Shown: positions 6,455-13,913, counted from the first letter of the stretch. The stretch: DNA of 50,737 nucleotides from Chitinophagaceae bacterium (GCA_016787135.1 JAEUVK010000088.1:1-50737); one strand, 5' to 3'. A program made the numbers and translations. Notes: generated from the letters alone by a model not told the origin.

Positions 6455-7813
6455 TTATCGTCCCAAGGCCTGCAGCACATCATACTTTGTCACGATGTGA
6501 TAGTTGCCGCCTTCATCTTTTGATAAAACGGCGCCGTTATCCTTATTGATAAGAGAACTTAATTTCTCTACCGGTGTATCAAAAGCCACCAGCGGAAGCA
6601 AATGTTCCAGAACGTCTGCTACTTTCGAGTTTTTTATTTCGGGGTTATCGAATATTTTTTGAAATAATCCCCCTTCGCTGATCGAACCGACGGGGCCATT
6701 GCCGTTCATGACAGGTATTTGCTCAATGTCATATTTCTTCATCAGTTCTACAGCTTCTGCGACGCTCTGTCCAGGCTCAATTGTGATCAATCGCTTCGCT
6801 CCCCTTGAGCTGACCACGTCTTTGAATGTCTTAACATCCAGGAAGCCTCTTTCGATCATCCATTGATCGTTGTATATCTTACCTACATAGCGGCTGCCAT
6901 GATCATGCAATATGCAAACAACGAGGTCATCTTTTTTCAGGCGGCTTTTCAATTGTATTAGTCCCTGCAAACAGCTTCCGGCACTGTAGCCACAGAACAG
7001 GCCTTCTTCTTTGGCAAGTCTTCTGGCCATGATCGCACCGTCCTTATCCGTCACCTGCTCAAAATGATCGATCACACTCATGTCGTAGTTCTCCGGAACA
7101 AAGTCCTCGCCAAAGCCTTCGGAAATATAGGGGTGAACCTCTTTCATATCTATGTCGCCCGTGCGGAAGTATTTTGTGAGCAAAGAGCCGTAAACATCAA
7201 TAGCCCATATTTGTATGTTCGGATTTTTTTCTTTCAAATACTGTGCAGTCCCCGTGATAGTTCCTCCAGTACCTGCGGTACAAACAAGATGTGTGATATT
7301 ACCGTCGGTCTGGTTCCAGATCTCCGGCCCGGTTGTTTCGTAATGAGCTAAGCGGTTGGCCAGGTTATCATACTGGTTCATGTGGTAGGAGTTGGGTGTC
7401 TCCGTTGCCAGACGTTTGGCCACGCTGTAATAGCTCGTCGGGTCTTCTGGCAAAACATTGGTCGGGCAAACGATCACTTCGGCGCCGACCGCTTTTAGTA
7501 TATCCGCTTTTTCTTTGGATTGTTTATCGGTGGTAACGAAAATACATTTATATCCTTTGACTACTGCAGCCAATGCTAATCCCATACCCGTGTTACCACT
7601 GGTACATTCAATGATGGTACCGCCGGGTTTCAGTTTCCCTTCTTTTTCGGCCACTTCCACCATCTTCAGCGCCATACGGTCTTTGATGGAGTTGCCGGGA
7701 TTGAAATAATCCACTTTGGCCACGACAGTACAGGGAAAACCTTTGGTAATCTTATTCAGTCTGATCATCGGCGTGTTACCGATCGTTTCGAGTATGTTGT
7801 TCTTGATATCCAT
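6455..7813 (-). CDS. Cystathionine beta-synthase with two C-terminal CBS domains
   Basis: A PLP enzyme of fold type II (452 residues from the ATG at 7813; an ATG at 7822 adds MLA). The catalytic core has NPGNSIKDRMA with PLP lysine K44, SGNTG at about 72-76, TAGTGGTITG for phosphate binding, and SAGSC near the active site. A tandem CBS (Bateman) module fills about residues 330-452, with the repeats VVSSRGAKRLITIEPGQSV and VADVLEHLLPLVAFDTPV. The reaction is serine (or O-acetylserine) plus homocysteine to cystathionine, the first transsulfuration step; cysteine synthase activity is an alternative. It gives a second cysteine route besides cysE-cysM. A 9-base inverted repeat overlaps its promoter. 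Confidence 0.9.
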   Translation of the reverse strand: MDIKNNILETIGNTPMIRLNKITKGFPCTVVAKVDYFNPGNSIKDRMALKMVEVAEKEGKLKPGGTIIECTSGNTGMGLALAAVVKGYKCIFVTTDKQSKEKADILKAVGAEVIVCPTNVLPEDPTSYYSVAKRLATETPNSYHMNQYDNLANRLAHYETTGPEIWNQTDGNITHLVCTAGTGGTITGTAQYLKEKNPNIQIWAIDVYGSLLTKYFRTGDIDMKEVHPYISEGFGEDFVPENYDMSVIDHFEQVTDKDGAIMARRLAKEEGLFCGYSAGSCLQGLIQLKSRLKKDDLVVCILHDHGSRYVGKIYNDQWMIERGFLDVKTFKDVVSSRGAKRLITIEPGQSVAEAVELMKKYDIEQIPVMNGNGPVGSISEGGLFQKIFDNPEIKNSKVADVLEHLLPLVAFDTPVEKLSSLINKDNGAVLSKDEGGNYHIVTKYDVLQALGR

Positions 7814-7827
7814 TGCAAGCATTTAGA

Positions 7828-7859
7828 AAGGGCAAAGGTAAGATTTTGCCCTTCGACAA
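7828..7859 (-). promoter_or_regulatory. Promoter of the cystathionine beta-synthase gene with overlapping inverted repeat
   Basis: On the minus strand TTG (7859-7857), 16 bases and TACCTTTG (7840-7833) fit the Bacteroidota promoter, with slightly short spacing. A perfect 9-base inverted repeat, AAGGGCAAA at 7828-7836 and TTTGCCCTT at 7845-7853 with an 8-base spacer, lies across the -7 element. This geometry suits a repressor operator. Transcription would start a few bases before the ATG. Confidence 0.5.
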
Positions 7860-7891
7860 TACCGGGTAATATGTGAACGGTGAAAACAAAA

Positions 7892-7919
7892 AAGCCCTTC
7901 CTGCGGACAGGAAGAGCTT
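7892..7919 (-). terminator. Rho-independent terminator after the sigma/anti-sigma operon
   Basis: A 12-base stem with one mismatch (7892-7903 with 7908-7919, loop CGGA) followed on the minus strand by TTTTTTG. It lies 25 bases past the anti-sigma gene and isolates it from the cystathionine beta-synthase gene. Confidence 0.85.
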
Positions 7920-7943
7920 ACCGGACAAGATGATATTACATCA

Positions 7944-8456
7944 TCAAGCTTCTTTCTGGAACTCCTTTCTTTTGTTAGCAAGATAACGGTCAAGTAAAAA
8001 CAGCCCTAACACGACATTGATCATCATGAACACATTCAAATAGGTATTATTGAAAAATTTGCTATAGTCAACTTTACTCAGGTCAACAGGTATATTGGTA
8101 TCGCCTTTGGCGGTCCAGTCTATCTGCCCAAAACCGTAGGCAAGAAATGCCACAAGAAGCGTAATGAAGAAGATGAAGATCCCCCGTATGATATTTTTAT
8201 TGATATAGGTCCTGGTAGCAGGGGCGATATGGGTTTTTGCTATTTCTTCCATTACGTTTTTGGTAAAGCGCATTGAAGGTTCCTCCAGTTCAGATGATTG
8301 GAGCAGGCTGTTCACCTCCAGCAGTTCATGGTATTTTGCCTTCCACTCCGCATTTTCCTGCAGCAATTTCTCTATTACTGTTCTTTCTGCGGCATCAACG
8401 GCGCCATCAATGTAGCTCCATAGGCGCTCTTCCATATTGTGCATATTCGCTTCCAT
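7944..8456 (-). CDS. Membrane-anchored anti-sigma factor candidate
   Basis: About 170 residues. The N-terminal 60 residues are helical and acidic (MEERLWSYIDGAVDAAERTV) like the zf-HC2-less anti-sigma domains of Bacteroidota; no HxxxCxxC zinc motif is present. Two hydrophobic segments follow, IIRGIFIFFITLLVAFLAYG and VFMMINVVLGLFLLDRYL, joined by a 30-residue loop, so the N-terminus likely faces the cytoplasm and binds the sigma factor. It sits 12 bases downstream of the ECF sigma gene on the same strand. The ATG at 8456 is chosen over an in-frame TTG at 8462. The inducing signal is unknown. Confidence 0.75.
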   Translation of the reverse strand: MEANMHNMEERLWSYIDGAVDAAERTVIEKLLQENAEWKAKYHELLEVNSLLQSSELEEPSMRFTKNVMEEIAKTHIAPATRTYINKNIIRGIFIFFITLLVAFLAYGFGQIDWTAKGDTNIPVDLSKVDYSKFFNNTYLNVFMMINVVLGLFLLDRYLANKRKEFQKEA

Positions 8457-8468
8457 AGCCAAAAGGTT

Positions 8469-9053
8469 TTAATTATATATATCTCTTACTTCTTCACTGA
8501 AATGTTTTTCCATCTTTTCCTTCAATCTCGTTCTTGCCCTGTGTAAACGGACTTTTGCCGTATTTGTTTCCAATCCTAATATTTGCGCTATTTCTTCCAG
8601 GCTCTGTTCACTTTTGTAGAACAAAGTTATTATCTCTGCATCGTCAGGGTTCAGCATATTGATCGCATTGTTCACCATCGCCACTTTCGATTTTTGTTCT
8701 ACCATATTAGCCCTTAAACCTGAATCCTGGCTATCAGCCACTTCAAACACCCCTTCTTTGTCCAGCGAATGTGTTTCAAGCCTTTTTTTTCTCAGAAACG
8801 TGATACAGGTATTATTCACTATGGTATAGAGCCAGGTGCTGAATTTTGAATTGCCTTTGAAATCAGCCAAGGCTTTGTACGCCTTAATAAATATATCCTG
8901 TGCCACTTCCTCGGCGTCCTCCCTGTTTTTGGTAAACCGGAGGGATAGCGTGAAAACATAGTTCTGGTAGCGGCTAACCAGCGTGGCATAAGCCTGCTGA
9001 TCGCCTCTCAGTACTAGGCTAATGATCTCATTATCATTCTGTCCGGTTGACAT
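8469..9053 (-). CDS. ECF-type RNA polymerase sigma factor
   Basis: 194 residues with region 2 at about 25-95 (LVSRYQNYVFTLSLRF, EDAEEVAQDIFIKAYKALADF, STWLYTIVNNTCITFLRKKR) and region 4 at about 130-185 (LNPDDAEIITLFYKSEQSLEEI, then the helix-turn-helix AQILGLETNTAKVRLHRAR). It directs RNA polymerase to stress-type promoters. It is followed by its likely anti-sigma factor. A promoter matching two more copies in front of the divergent DUF6249 gene lies only about 10 bases before its start codon, which suggests autoregulation and a very short leader. Confidence 0.93.
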   Translation of the reverse strand: MSTGQNDNEIISLVLRGDQQAYATLVSRYQNYVFTLSLRFTKNREDAEEVAQDIFIKAYKALADFKGNSKFSTWLYTIVNNTCITFLRKKRLETHSLDKEGVFEVADSQDSGLRANMVEQKSKVAMVNNAINMLNPDDAEIITLFYKSEQSLEEIAQILGLETNTAKVRLHRARTRLKEKMEKHFSEEVRDIYN

Positions 9054-9063
9054 ACTAACTGTA

Positions 9064-9091
9064 AGACTACGTGATAAGCAACGAGGTTACC
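9064..9091 (-). promoter_or_regulatory. ECF-type promoter of the sigma factor operon
   Basis: Read on the minus strand: GGTAACC (9091-9085), 14 bases, GTAGTCT (9070-9064). It has the same spacing and nearly the same boxes as two plus-strand sites at 9155 and 9257. AAC-type -35 and GTC-type -10 boxes are typical of ECF sigma factors. Transcription would start just before the sigma start codon at 9053. Confidence 0.75.
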
Positions 9092-9154
9092 GTACAAGGT
9101 ACGTTTATTTGATACTATATAAGATGGCATTAAGTGCAAAAATATCCCCGGAAC

Positions 9155-9182
9155 TGTAACCGGCTCAGAAAAGGTGTAGTCT
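9155..9182 (+). promoter_or_regulatory. ECF-type promoter, distal copy upstream of the DUF6249 gene
   Basis: TGTAACC (9155-9161), 14 bases, GTAGTCT (9176-9182), about 160 bases upstream of the DUF6249 start codon. Confidence 0.7.
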
Positions 9183-9256
9183 TAGATATTGTAAGGCGTT
9201 TTTACACATGCTTCGCCGATGCGGGGCAGGCAAATCAAAAAAAGTTCTTTAAAAAC

Positions 9257-9284
9257 TGTAACCGGGTCTTGAAACCGGTAGTCT
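9257..9284 (+). promoter_or_regulatory. ECF-type promoter, proximal copy upstream of the DUF6249 gene
   Basis: TGTAACC (9257-9263), 14 bases, GTAGTCT (9278-9284), about 60 bases upstream of the start codon. Both boxes are identical to the copy at 9155, while the 14-base spacers differ, which argues for selection on the boxes rather than recent duplication. Confidence 0.75.
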
Positions 9285-9344
9285 CAGATAGAAATCAATA
9301 ATTCATTAACCAATTGCCGGAAGGCAGATATAAAACTTAAAATT

Positions 9345-9731
9345 ATGAGCGGCGCAGAAGTAATAGTACCAGTCACCATGTTTGCAGGCGGTTTTGCTAT
9401 GATGTTCGGAATATACTACCTGAAAACACGCCAGAACCTGGCCATGATAGAAAAAGGGATGAACCCCAAAGAGTTTGCCAACAGGCCGGCTCCTTATAAA
9501 AACCTGAAATGGGCTTTATTGCTGATAGGAGCGGGTGTAGGATTATTCCTTGCTTATCTTTTGGATAATTATGTCCTGTACGGTACTTACGGTAGGTTTA
9601 ACCATTATGATAATGATAGGAATGCCCCGATCTATTTTGCCCTGATCGCTATCGGTGGTGGTTTGGGACTGTTCGGTTCTTACCGGATCGAAAAGAAGTG
9701 GTGGGATGAGAATAAAGTGAATAATCAATAA
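9345..9731 (+). CDS. DUF6249-type small inner-membrane protein
   Basis: 128 residues with three predicted membrane segments: VIVPVTMFAGGFAMMFGIYY (about 6-25), ALLLIGAGVGLFLAYLLDNY (about 57-76) and APIYFALIAIGGGLGLFGSY (about 94-113). The loop LKTRQNLAMIEKGMNPKEF is the hallmark of the DUF6249 family, which is often found beside ECF sigma/anti-sigma genes in Bacteroidota. Function unknown. Two ECF-type promoters precede it and a strong terminator follows, so it is a single-gene transcript that is probably a direct target of the neighbouring sigma factor. Confidence 0.85.
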   Translation: MSGAEVIVPVTMFAGGFAMMFGIYYLKTRQNLAMIEKGMNPKEFANRPAPYKNLKWALLLIGAGVGLFLAYLLDNYVLYGTYGRFNHYDNDRNAPIYFALIAIGGGLGLFGSYRIEKKWWDENKVNNQ

Positions 9732-9764
9732 TCATAGAAGTTCGGGTTGGAAACCTTGTCCTGA

Positions 9765-9797
9765 ATGCATCTCGTCTCTGACGAGGTGCATTTTTTT
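9765..9797 (+). terminator. Rho-independent terminator after the DUF6249 gene
   Basis: ATGCATCTCGTC (9765-9776) pairs with GACGAGGTGCAT (9780-9791) with one wobble, loop TCT, followed by a T tract to 9797. Confidence 0.9.
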
Positions 9798-9815
9798 ATT
9801 CCGCAGGCAAATTGT

Positions 9816-10337
9816 TTATCCGATCTCCTTTATAATGGAACGTAGTGCAGCTACGAGACCTGTAAAGTATTCTCCTTTCTTAAAGGCGGGTATAATAATA
9901 GTATCCATAATGATCCTGGCTTCCTGGTCGGTTAGTTTTTCCTCCAGGCCATAACCGGTCTCAATTCTGGCCTTTCGGAGGCTGGGAGATATTAAAATAG
10001 CCAGTCCATTGTTTTTATCTTTCTTTCCTATTCCCCATTTAGTGAACAATGCCAGGGAAAACTTTTCAAACTCTTTCACTGAAGGAAAATAAACCGAATC
10101 AAGTTGAAGTGTAACGATAGCGATCTCATGAGAGGTTTCTTTTTCATGTTTGGCAAGTAAACTGTCAAGATATGCCACTTGTGCACCAGTAAAAAGGCCG
10201 GCAAAGTCTGATGTCCATCCAATGGGTTTTGGCGGTATCAAGTCCTCCAGCTTTTTTTTTGCAACAGTATCCCCCTGCGCGCATGAAGAAATGGCAAGCA
10301 GCAGCAGAATGCCCGGTATGACCGCACGTCTCATCAT
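9816..10337 (-). CDS. TPM-domain lipoprotein (YgcG-like)
   Basis: From the ATG at 10337 the protein starts MMRRAVIPGILLLLAISSCA, a lipoprotein signal with the lipidated cysteine at C19; a longer frame start at 10364 would bury this signal and overlap the upstream gene. The TPM domain follows: WTSDFAGLFTGAQVAYLDSL, EIAIVTLQLDSV, LFTKWGIGKKDKNNGLAILI and ARIETGYGLEEKLTD, with the conserved Asp/Gly-rich signatures. TPM domains occur in envelope proteins linked to photosystem repair and to membrane stress; the bacterial role is unclear. The usual C-terminal membrane segment and glycine-rich tail are absent. Seven bases separate it from the upstream S41 protease, so they are coupled. Confidence 0.85.
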   Translation of the reverse strand: MMRRAVIPGILLLLAISSCAQGDTVAKKKLEDLIPPKPIGWTSDFAGLFTGAQVAYLDSLLAKHEKETSHEIAIVTLQLDSVYFPSVKEFEKFSLALFTKWGIGKKDKNNGLAILISPSLRKARIETGYGLEEKLTDQEARIIMDTIIIPAFKKGEYFTGLVAALRSIIKEIG

Positions 10338-10344
10338 GTAAAGG

Positions 10345-11925
10345 TTACTTTCGCAATTCTTCAAGGGCTTTCTTTACGGCAGGGTCCTCATTGTTCAATA
10401 CCTGGTAAAAGCCTGTGTTTCTCCACCTGAAGCGGGCCAGGTAAGCTTCCAGCCGCCTTTGCAATGAATCTTTCTGTTCTGCAGATAATGTACTTAGGTT
10501 GGCTGAATCTTTGGGAATGAAGTTGACGAACTGGTCCCACATATCATCCATATGGTTGAACCGCTGTATATAGTCGGCAGCGGATGAAAAGGCGTCAATT
10601 TGTACCTTATGTTGCAGGTAATACCTGTACACAAAATTATTAAAGCTTCCATCCAACAGCATCCGGCTGACAACGGGCGGGTAACCGGATGTGTCAATAG
10701 GTACAAAAACATCGGGCATGATACCGCCGCCTCCATATACTTTTTTGCCGCTATTGGTTTTATATTCTTTACCGTTATTTATCTTGTTGGAATCGGCGTA
10801 TAAAGCTTCTCCATTGGAGTACCGCTGCCATATCTCATCCATGTAGTCTTTTTTGCCATGATCATAGGGGCGTTGTATGCTGCGGCCGATTGGTGTGTAG
10901 TAGCGTGCAATGGTCAATCGTATGGCTGAGCCATCCTTCAGTTCAAATTGTTCCTGCACAAGTCCTTTTCCGAAAGTTCTCCTCCCGATAATTGTTCCCC
11001 GGTCCCAATCCTGTATGGCGCCTGCTAATACTTCACTGGCACTGGCGGAAAATTCATCTACCAGCAATACCAGCTTTCCTTTTTCAAACAAGCCAGGTCT
11101 TTTGCAACGATATTCTCTTTTAGGATTATTGGCTCCTTCTGTATATACGATCAGCTTGTCCTGGTCCAGGAATTCGTCCGCCATATTGATCGCTTCGTCC
11201 ATGAAGCCGCCACCATTACCGCGCAGATCGAAAATGAGTTGCTGTAATCCCTGTTTTTGTAAACTCTCCAGCGCCTGCATGAATTCTTCATAACTGGTTT
11301 TGGTGAATTTATTGAGCTTGATATACCCGGCCGATCTATCGATCATGAAAAAAGCATCTACGGAAGGAACAGGAATAGTACCCCGTATTACCGTTATTGC
11401 TTTTGACTGACCGTTTCTCAAAATACCCAATACAACTTCCGAACCGCCCTCGCCACGTATCAGTTCTTTTATCCGGTCTGTTGAAATATCTTTTGCGGTG
11501 ATAGAGGTGTCATTTACTTTAAGGATCTTATCGCCGATCAAAAGGCCGGCCTTATCACTTGGCCCGTTCGGGATCACGTAAACAATATTGACGGTATCTG
11601 AAAAAACATTGAATTCAACACCGATGCCTTCAAAATTGCCGGCGAGGTCTTCATTAGCCGCTTTTAATTCTACAGGAGGAAAATACACCGAATGCGGATC
11701 GAGTTCGCCCATCATTTCCTCTATTGCGCCCATTTGCAATGAATCTGCATTGATATCGTCCACATAATATCTTTTGATAACATCCAGGGCTTGCTGTACC
11801 GAATTTGGCTTCTCTGTTTTGAAAAAGCCACTGTTGCCACCAATCCCATAGCCGAGAAACATTCCCACGATCATCACTACTGAAAAGATCAGCGGCAGCC
11901 AAACCTGCAATTTTTTATTTGCCAT
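10345..11925 (-). CDS. S41-family C-terminal processing peptidase
   Basis: 526 residues from the ATG at 11925 (MANKKLQVWLP); the frame continues nine codons upstream but the N-terminal membrane anchor (about 8-30) favours this start. A PDZ domain spans about 95-175 (NFEGIGVEFNVFSDTVNIVY, AGLLIGDKILKVND). The peptidase core has the catalytic serine S295 in EFSASASEVLAGA and lysine K320 in TFGKGLVQ, 25 residues apart as in E. coli Tsp. It is anchored in the inner membrane with the protease in the periplasm and cleaves C-termini of envelope proteins. The TPM lipoprotein gene follows directly, suggesting a shared envelope-maintenance role. Confidence 0.92.
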   Translation of the reverse strand: MANKKLQVWLPLIFSVVMIVGMFLGYGIGGNSGFFKTEKPNSVQQALDVIKRYYVDDINADSLQMGAIEEMMGELDPHSVYFPPVELKAANEDLAGNFEGIGVEFNVFSDTVNIVYVIPNGPSDKAGLLIGDKILKVNDTSITAKDISTDRIKELIRGEGGSEVVLGILRNGQSKAITVIRGTIPVPSVDAFFMIDRSAGYIKLNKFTKTSYEEFMQALESLQKQGLQQLIFDLRGNGGGFMDEAINMADEFLDQDKLIVYTEGANNPKREYRCKRPGLFEKGKLVLLVDEFSASASEVLAGAIQDWDRGTIIGRRTFGKGLVQEQFELKDGSAIRLTIARYYTPIGRSIQRPYDHGKKDYMDEIWQRYSNGEALYADSNKINNGKEYKTNSGKKVYGGGGIMPDVFVPIDTSGYPPVVSRMLLDGSFNNFVYRYYLQHKVQIDAFSSAADYIQRFNHMDDMWDQFVNFIPKDSANLSTLSAEQKDSLQRRLEAYLARFRWRNTGFYQVLNNEDPAVKKALEELRK

Positions 11926-11956
11926 CTTCGATTTTAATGTAATTTGACGCAAAATA

Positions 11957-12000
11957 GTTAAAAGTTTAAAGTTTAAGGGTTTAAGAGTTTAAAGTTTACA
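11957..12000. repeat. GTTTAAA heptamer tandem repeat in a divergent spacer
   Basis: Six consecutive 7-8-base units: GTTAAAA, GTTTAAA, GTTTAAGG, GTTTAAGA, GTTTAAA, GTTTACA. The tract lies between the divergent S41 protease and amino-sugar kinase genes. Confidence 0.75.
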
Positions 12001-12058
12001 GCCATTTATCATTTCATTTTTTTACCTTAAACCGTGAACTTTAGACCTTATACATTCT

Positions 12059-12901
12059 ATGTCTTCCATAAAACTCATAGCCGATAGCGGGGCAACAAAA
12101 GCTGAATGGTGCCTGGTCGCCAATGGTAAGGCGAAATCTTATTTCACCCAGGGTATCAGCCCATACTTTCTGAATACAGAACAAATAGCCGAATTACTGA
12201 TCAGGGAGCTGAAGCCAAAACTTAAAAGTGTTCAGGTCGATGAAATATATTACTATGGTACAGGCTGCGCAAACCCGAATAACGCAAAACTAGTGAAGAA
12301 GGCCATTCAAAAGGTTTTTGGGGATGCAGAGGTTAATGTGACTCATGACCTGATGGCGGCGGCGAGGGCCCTGTGCGGTACGCAAAAAGGAATTGCCTGC
12401 ATATTGGGTACCGGGTCTAATTCCTGTTTTTACGATGGCAGGAAAATTGTCAAAAACAGCCCGGGTATCGGGTATATACTGGGAGATGAGGGCAGTGGCG
12501 CTTACCTGGGAAAGAAGGTGATTCAATACTATCTGTATAATACATTTGATGACGACCTGAGGGCAAGATTTGATGCTACATATGTAACAAATACCGTTGA
12601 AATACTCGAGAATGTTTACAAGAAACCACTCCCCAATCGCTACCTTGCAGGCTTTGCCAAGTTTCTGGCAGACAACAGAGGGCATTATATGGTTGAAAAT
12701 ATTATTGAAGACGGGTTAAATGACTTTTTCTTTAGTCATTTATGCAAATACAGGGAGATATGGACGCTGCCGGTAAGCTTTGCAGGGGGGGTGGCATTTG
12801 GTTTTAAAGATGTATTAAAGGAACTTTGCAACGCCTACGAATTTGAGCTGGGTAAAGTATTGAAGACCCCCATGAGCGGATTAGTAGAATATCACAGATG
12901 A
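12059..12901 (+). CDS. BadF/BadG-type amino-sugar kinase (N-acetylglucosamine or N-acetylmuramic acid kinase)
   Basis: 280 residues of the ASKHA (actin-like ATPase) fold. Visible motifs are the phosphate-1 loop IADSGATKAEWCLV (about 7-20), DLMAAARALC (catalytic Asp region near 97), the phosphate-2 loop ILGTGSNSCFYDG (about 116-128), GIGYILGDEGSGAYLGK and the adenosine loop SFAGGVAFGF (about 241-250). It matches the Bacteroidota N-acetylglucosamine kinase-like family. murQ follows after 42 bases on the same strand, so phosphorylation of MurNAc and/or GlcNAc from cell-wall turnover is the likely job. Which sugar is preferred cannot be read from sequence. Confidence 0.87.
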   Translation: MSSIKLIADSGATKAEWCLVANGKAKSYFTQGISPYFLNTEQIAELLIRELKPKLKSVQVDEIYYYGTGCANPNNAKLVKKAIQKVFGDAEVNVTHDLMAAARALCGTQKGIACILGTGSNSCFYDGRKIVKNSPGIGYILGDEGSGAYLGKKVIQYYLYNTFDDDLRARFDATYVTNTVEILENVYKKPLPNRYLAGFAKFLADNRGHYMVENIIEDGLNDFFFSHLCKYREIWTLPVSFAGGVAFGFKDVLKELCNAYEFELGKVLKTPMSGLVEYHR

Positions 12902-12913
12902 TACGATCTTTAC

Positions 12914-12927
12914 TTCGTCCGGACGAA
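12914..12927. repeat. Perfect 14-base palindrome between the kinase gene and murQ
   Basis: TTCGTCCGGACGAA equals its own reverse complement and ends 16 bases before the murQ start. It could be an operator or an RNA hairpin affecting murQ translation. Confidence 0.4.
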
Positions 12928-12943
12928 TACAGAACCAACTAAT

Positions 12944-13759
12944 ATGGCATTTAAAAAAATCACTGAGCAGGCCAGTTCTTACCGCCACCTGGAGAAAATG
13001 ACGATACATGAACTCCTGACCAACATCAATAAAGAGGACCAGGTAGTACCTGCAGCGGTGGCCAAAGCTATTCCACAGATAGAAAAGTTATTAGAAGTGA
13101 TCAGTGATAAGATGCTGATGGGGGGAAGATTATTCTATATCGGTGCAGGCACCAGCGGAAGACTTGGTATTGTAGACTCCAGCGAATGCCCGCCGACTTA
13201 CGGAGTCCCTTATGGATTGGTAATAGGTATTATAGCAGGTGGTGAAAGGGCAATTACAACAGCCGTTGAATTTGCAGAAGATGATAAAGAGCAGGGATGG
13301 AAAGACCTGCAGACACATCATGTTTCAGATAAGGACGTGGTCATTGGTATTGCGGCAAGCGGAACCACACCTTATGTGATTGGTGCGCTGGAAGAATGCC
13401 GTAAAAGAGGAATAAGCACCGGAAGTATCTCCTGTAATCCTGATTCACCTGTCAGTGCGGCTGCTGATTTCCCGATTGAAGTAGTGGTAGGCCCTGAATT
13501 TGTGACCGGCAGTACCAGAATGAAAAGCGGCACGGCACAAAAACTGGTATTGAACATGATCTCCACTTCTGCCATGATCCAGCTTGGCAGGGTAGAGGAT
13601 AATAAAATGGTGAACATGCAACTCACCAATGAAAAGCTGGTGGACCGAGGTGTCAAAATGCTGATGGAAAGATTACAGATGAACGATTATGAAGAAGCAA
13701 AAACCCTGCTGTTGAAGTATGGCAGTGTAAAAAAAGCTGCACAGTCGGTGGCCAAATAA
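12944..13759 (+). CDS. murQ: N-acetylmuramic acid 6-phosphate etherase
   Basis: 271 residues with a SIS (sugar isomerase) domain. It removes the lactyl ether from MurNAc-6-phosphate to give GlcNAc-6-phosphate and D-lactate in peptidoglycan recycling. The family signature is GRLFYIGAGTSGRLGIVDSSECPPTYG, whose pieces include the glycine-rich AGTSGRLG (68-75) and catalytic E81, with E112 in EFAEDD matching the second acidic residue. GIAASGTTPYVIGAL and EFVTGSTRMKSGTAQK complete the active site. The protein is slightly shorter than E. coli MurQ (298) but has all catalytic parts. It is paired with the amino-sugar kinase upstream. Confidence 0.95.
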   Translation: MAFKKITEQASSYRHLEKMTIHELLTNINKEDQVVPAAVAKAIPQIEKLLEVISDKMLMGGRLFYIGAGTSGRLGIVDSSECPPTYGVPYGLVIGIIAGGERAITTAVEFAEDDKEQGWKDLQTHHVSDKDVVIGIAASGTTPYVIGALEECRKRGISTGSISCNPDSPVSAAADFPIEVVVGPEFVTGSTRMKSGTAQKLVLNMISTSAMIQLGRVEDNKMVNMQLTNEKLVDRGVKMLMERLQMNDYEEAKTLLLKYGSVKKAAQSVAK

Positions 13760-13760
13760 T

Positions 13761-13790
13761 TTTGATTGCAATATTTCTTTGCTATATTCG
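13761..13790 (+). promoter_or_regulatory. Promoter of the threonine operon
   Basis: TTTG at 13761-13764, an 18-base gap and TATATTCG at 13783-13790 fit the Bacteroidota housekeeping promoter with one mismatch in the -7 box. It starts right after the murQ stop codon and about 20 bases before the leader peptide start. Confidence 0.6.
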
Positions 13791-13807
13791 CAAAGCAACT
13801 CAACACA

Positions 13808-13903
13808 GTGATAAACACTAACGGTCATAAGTTTTTTTCTTTACATGCAACGCCTGTTGCTCAGACTGCTATTATCACTACAATTATTACAACAATCCCG
13901 TAA
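13808..13903 (+). CDS. thrL: Threonine operon leader peptide
   Basis: A 31-codon frame starting with GTG and ending in TAA at 13901-13903. Codons 22-30 read I-I-T-T-I-I-T-T-I, followed by a final proline. Nine consecutive Thr/Ile codons directly upstream of thrABC are the hallmark of transcription attenuation by ribosome stalling, as in the thrL peptide of E. coli. The stop codon lies in the loop of a perfect hairpin. The GTG start is chosen because no ATG exists in this frame; there is a TTG at 13766, but it lies upstream of the expected transcription start. The peptide is presumed to have no function beyond sensing charged tRNA. Confidence 0.72.
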   Translation: MINTNGHKFFSLHATPVAQTAIITTIITTIP

Positions 13904-13913
13904 CCGGGATTGT
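13892..13913 (+). promoter_or_regulatory. Leader hairpin of the threonine operon
   Basis: ACAATCCCG (13892-13900) pairs perfectly with CGGGATTGT (13905-13913) around the loop TAAC, which contains the leader stop codon. The 5' arm overlaps the last Thr/Ile codons, so ribosome position decides whether it forms. No T tract follows directly. A weak stem at about 13952-13968 followed by a T-rich run is the best terminator candidate in the 93 bases before thrA. Confidence 0.6.
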
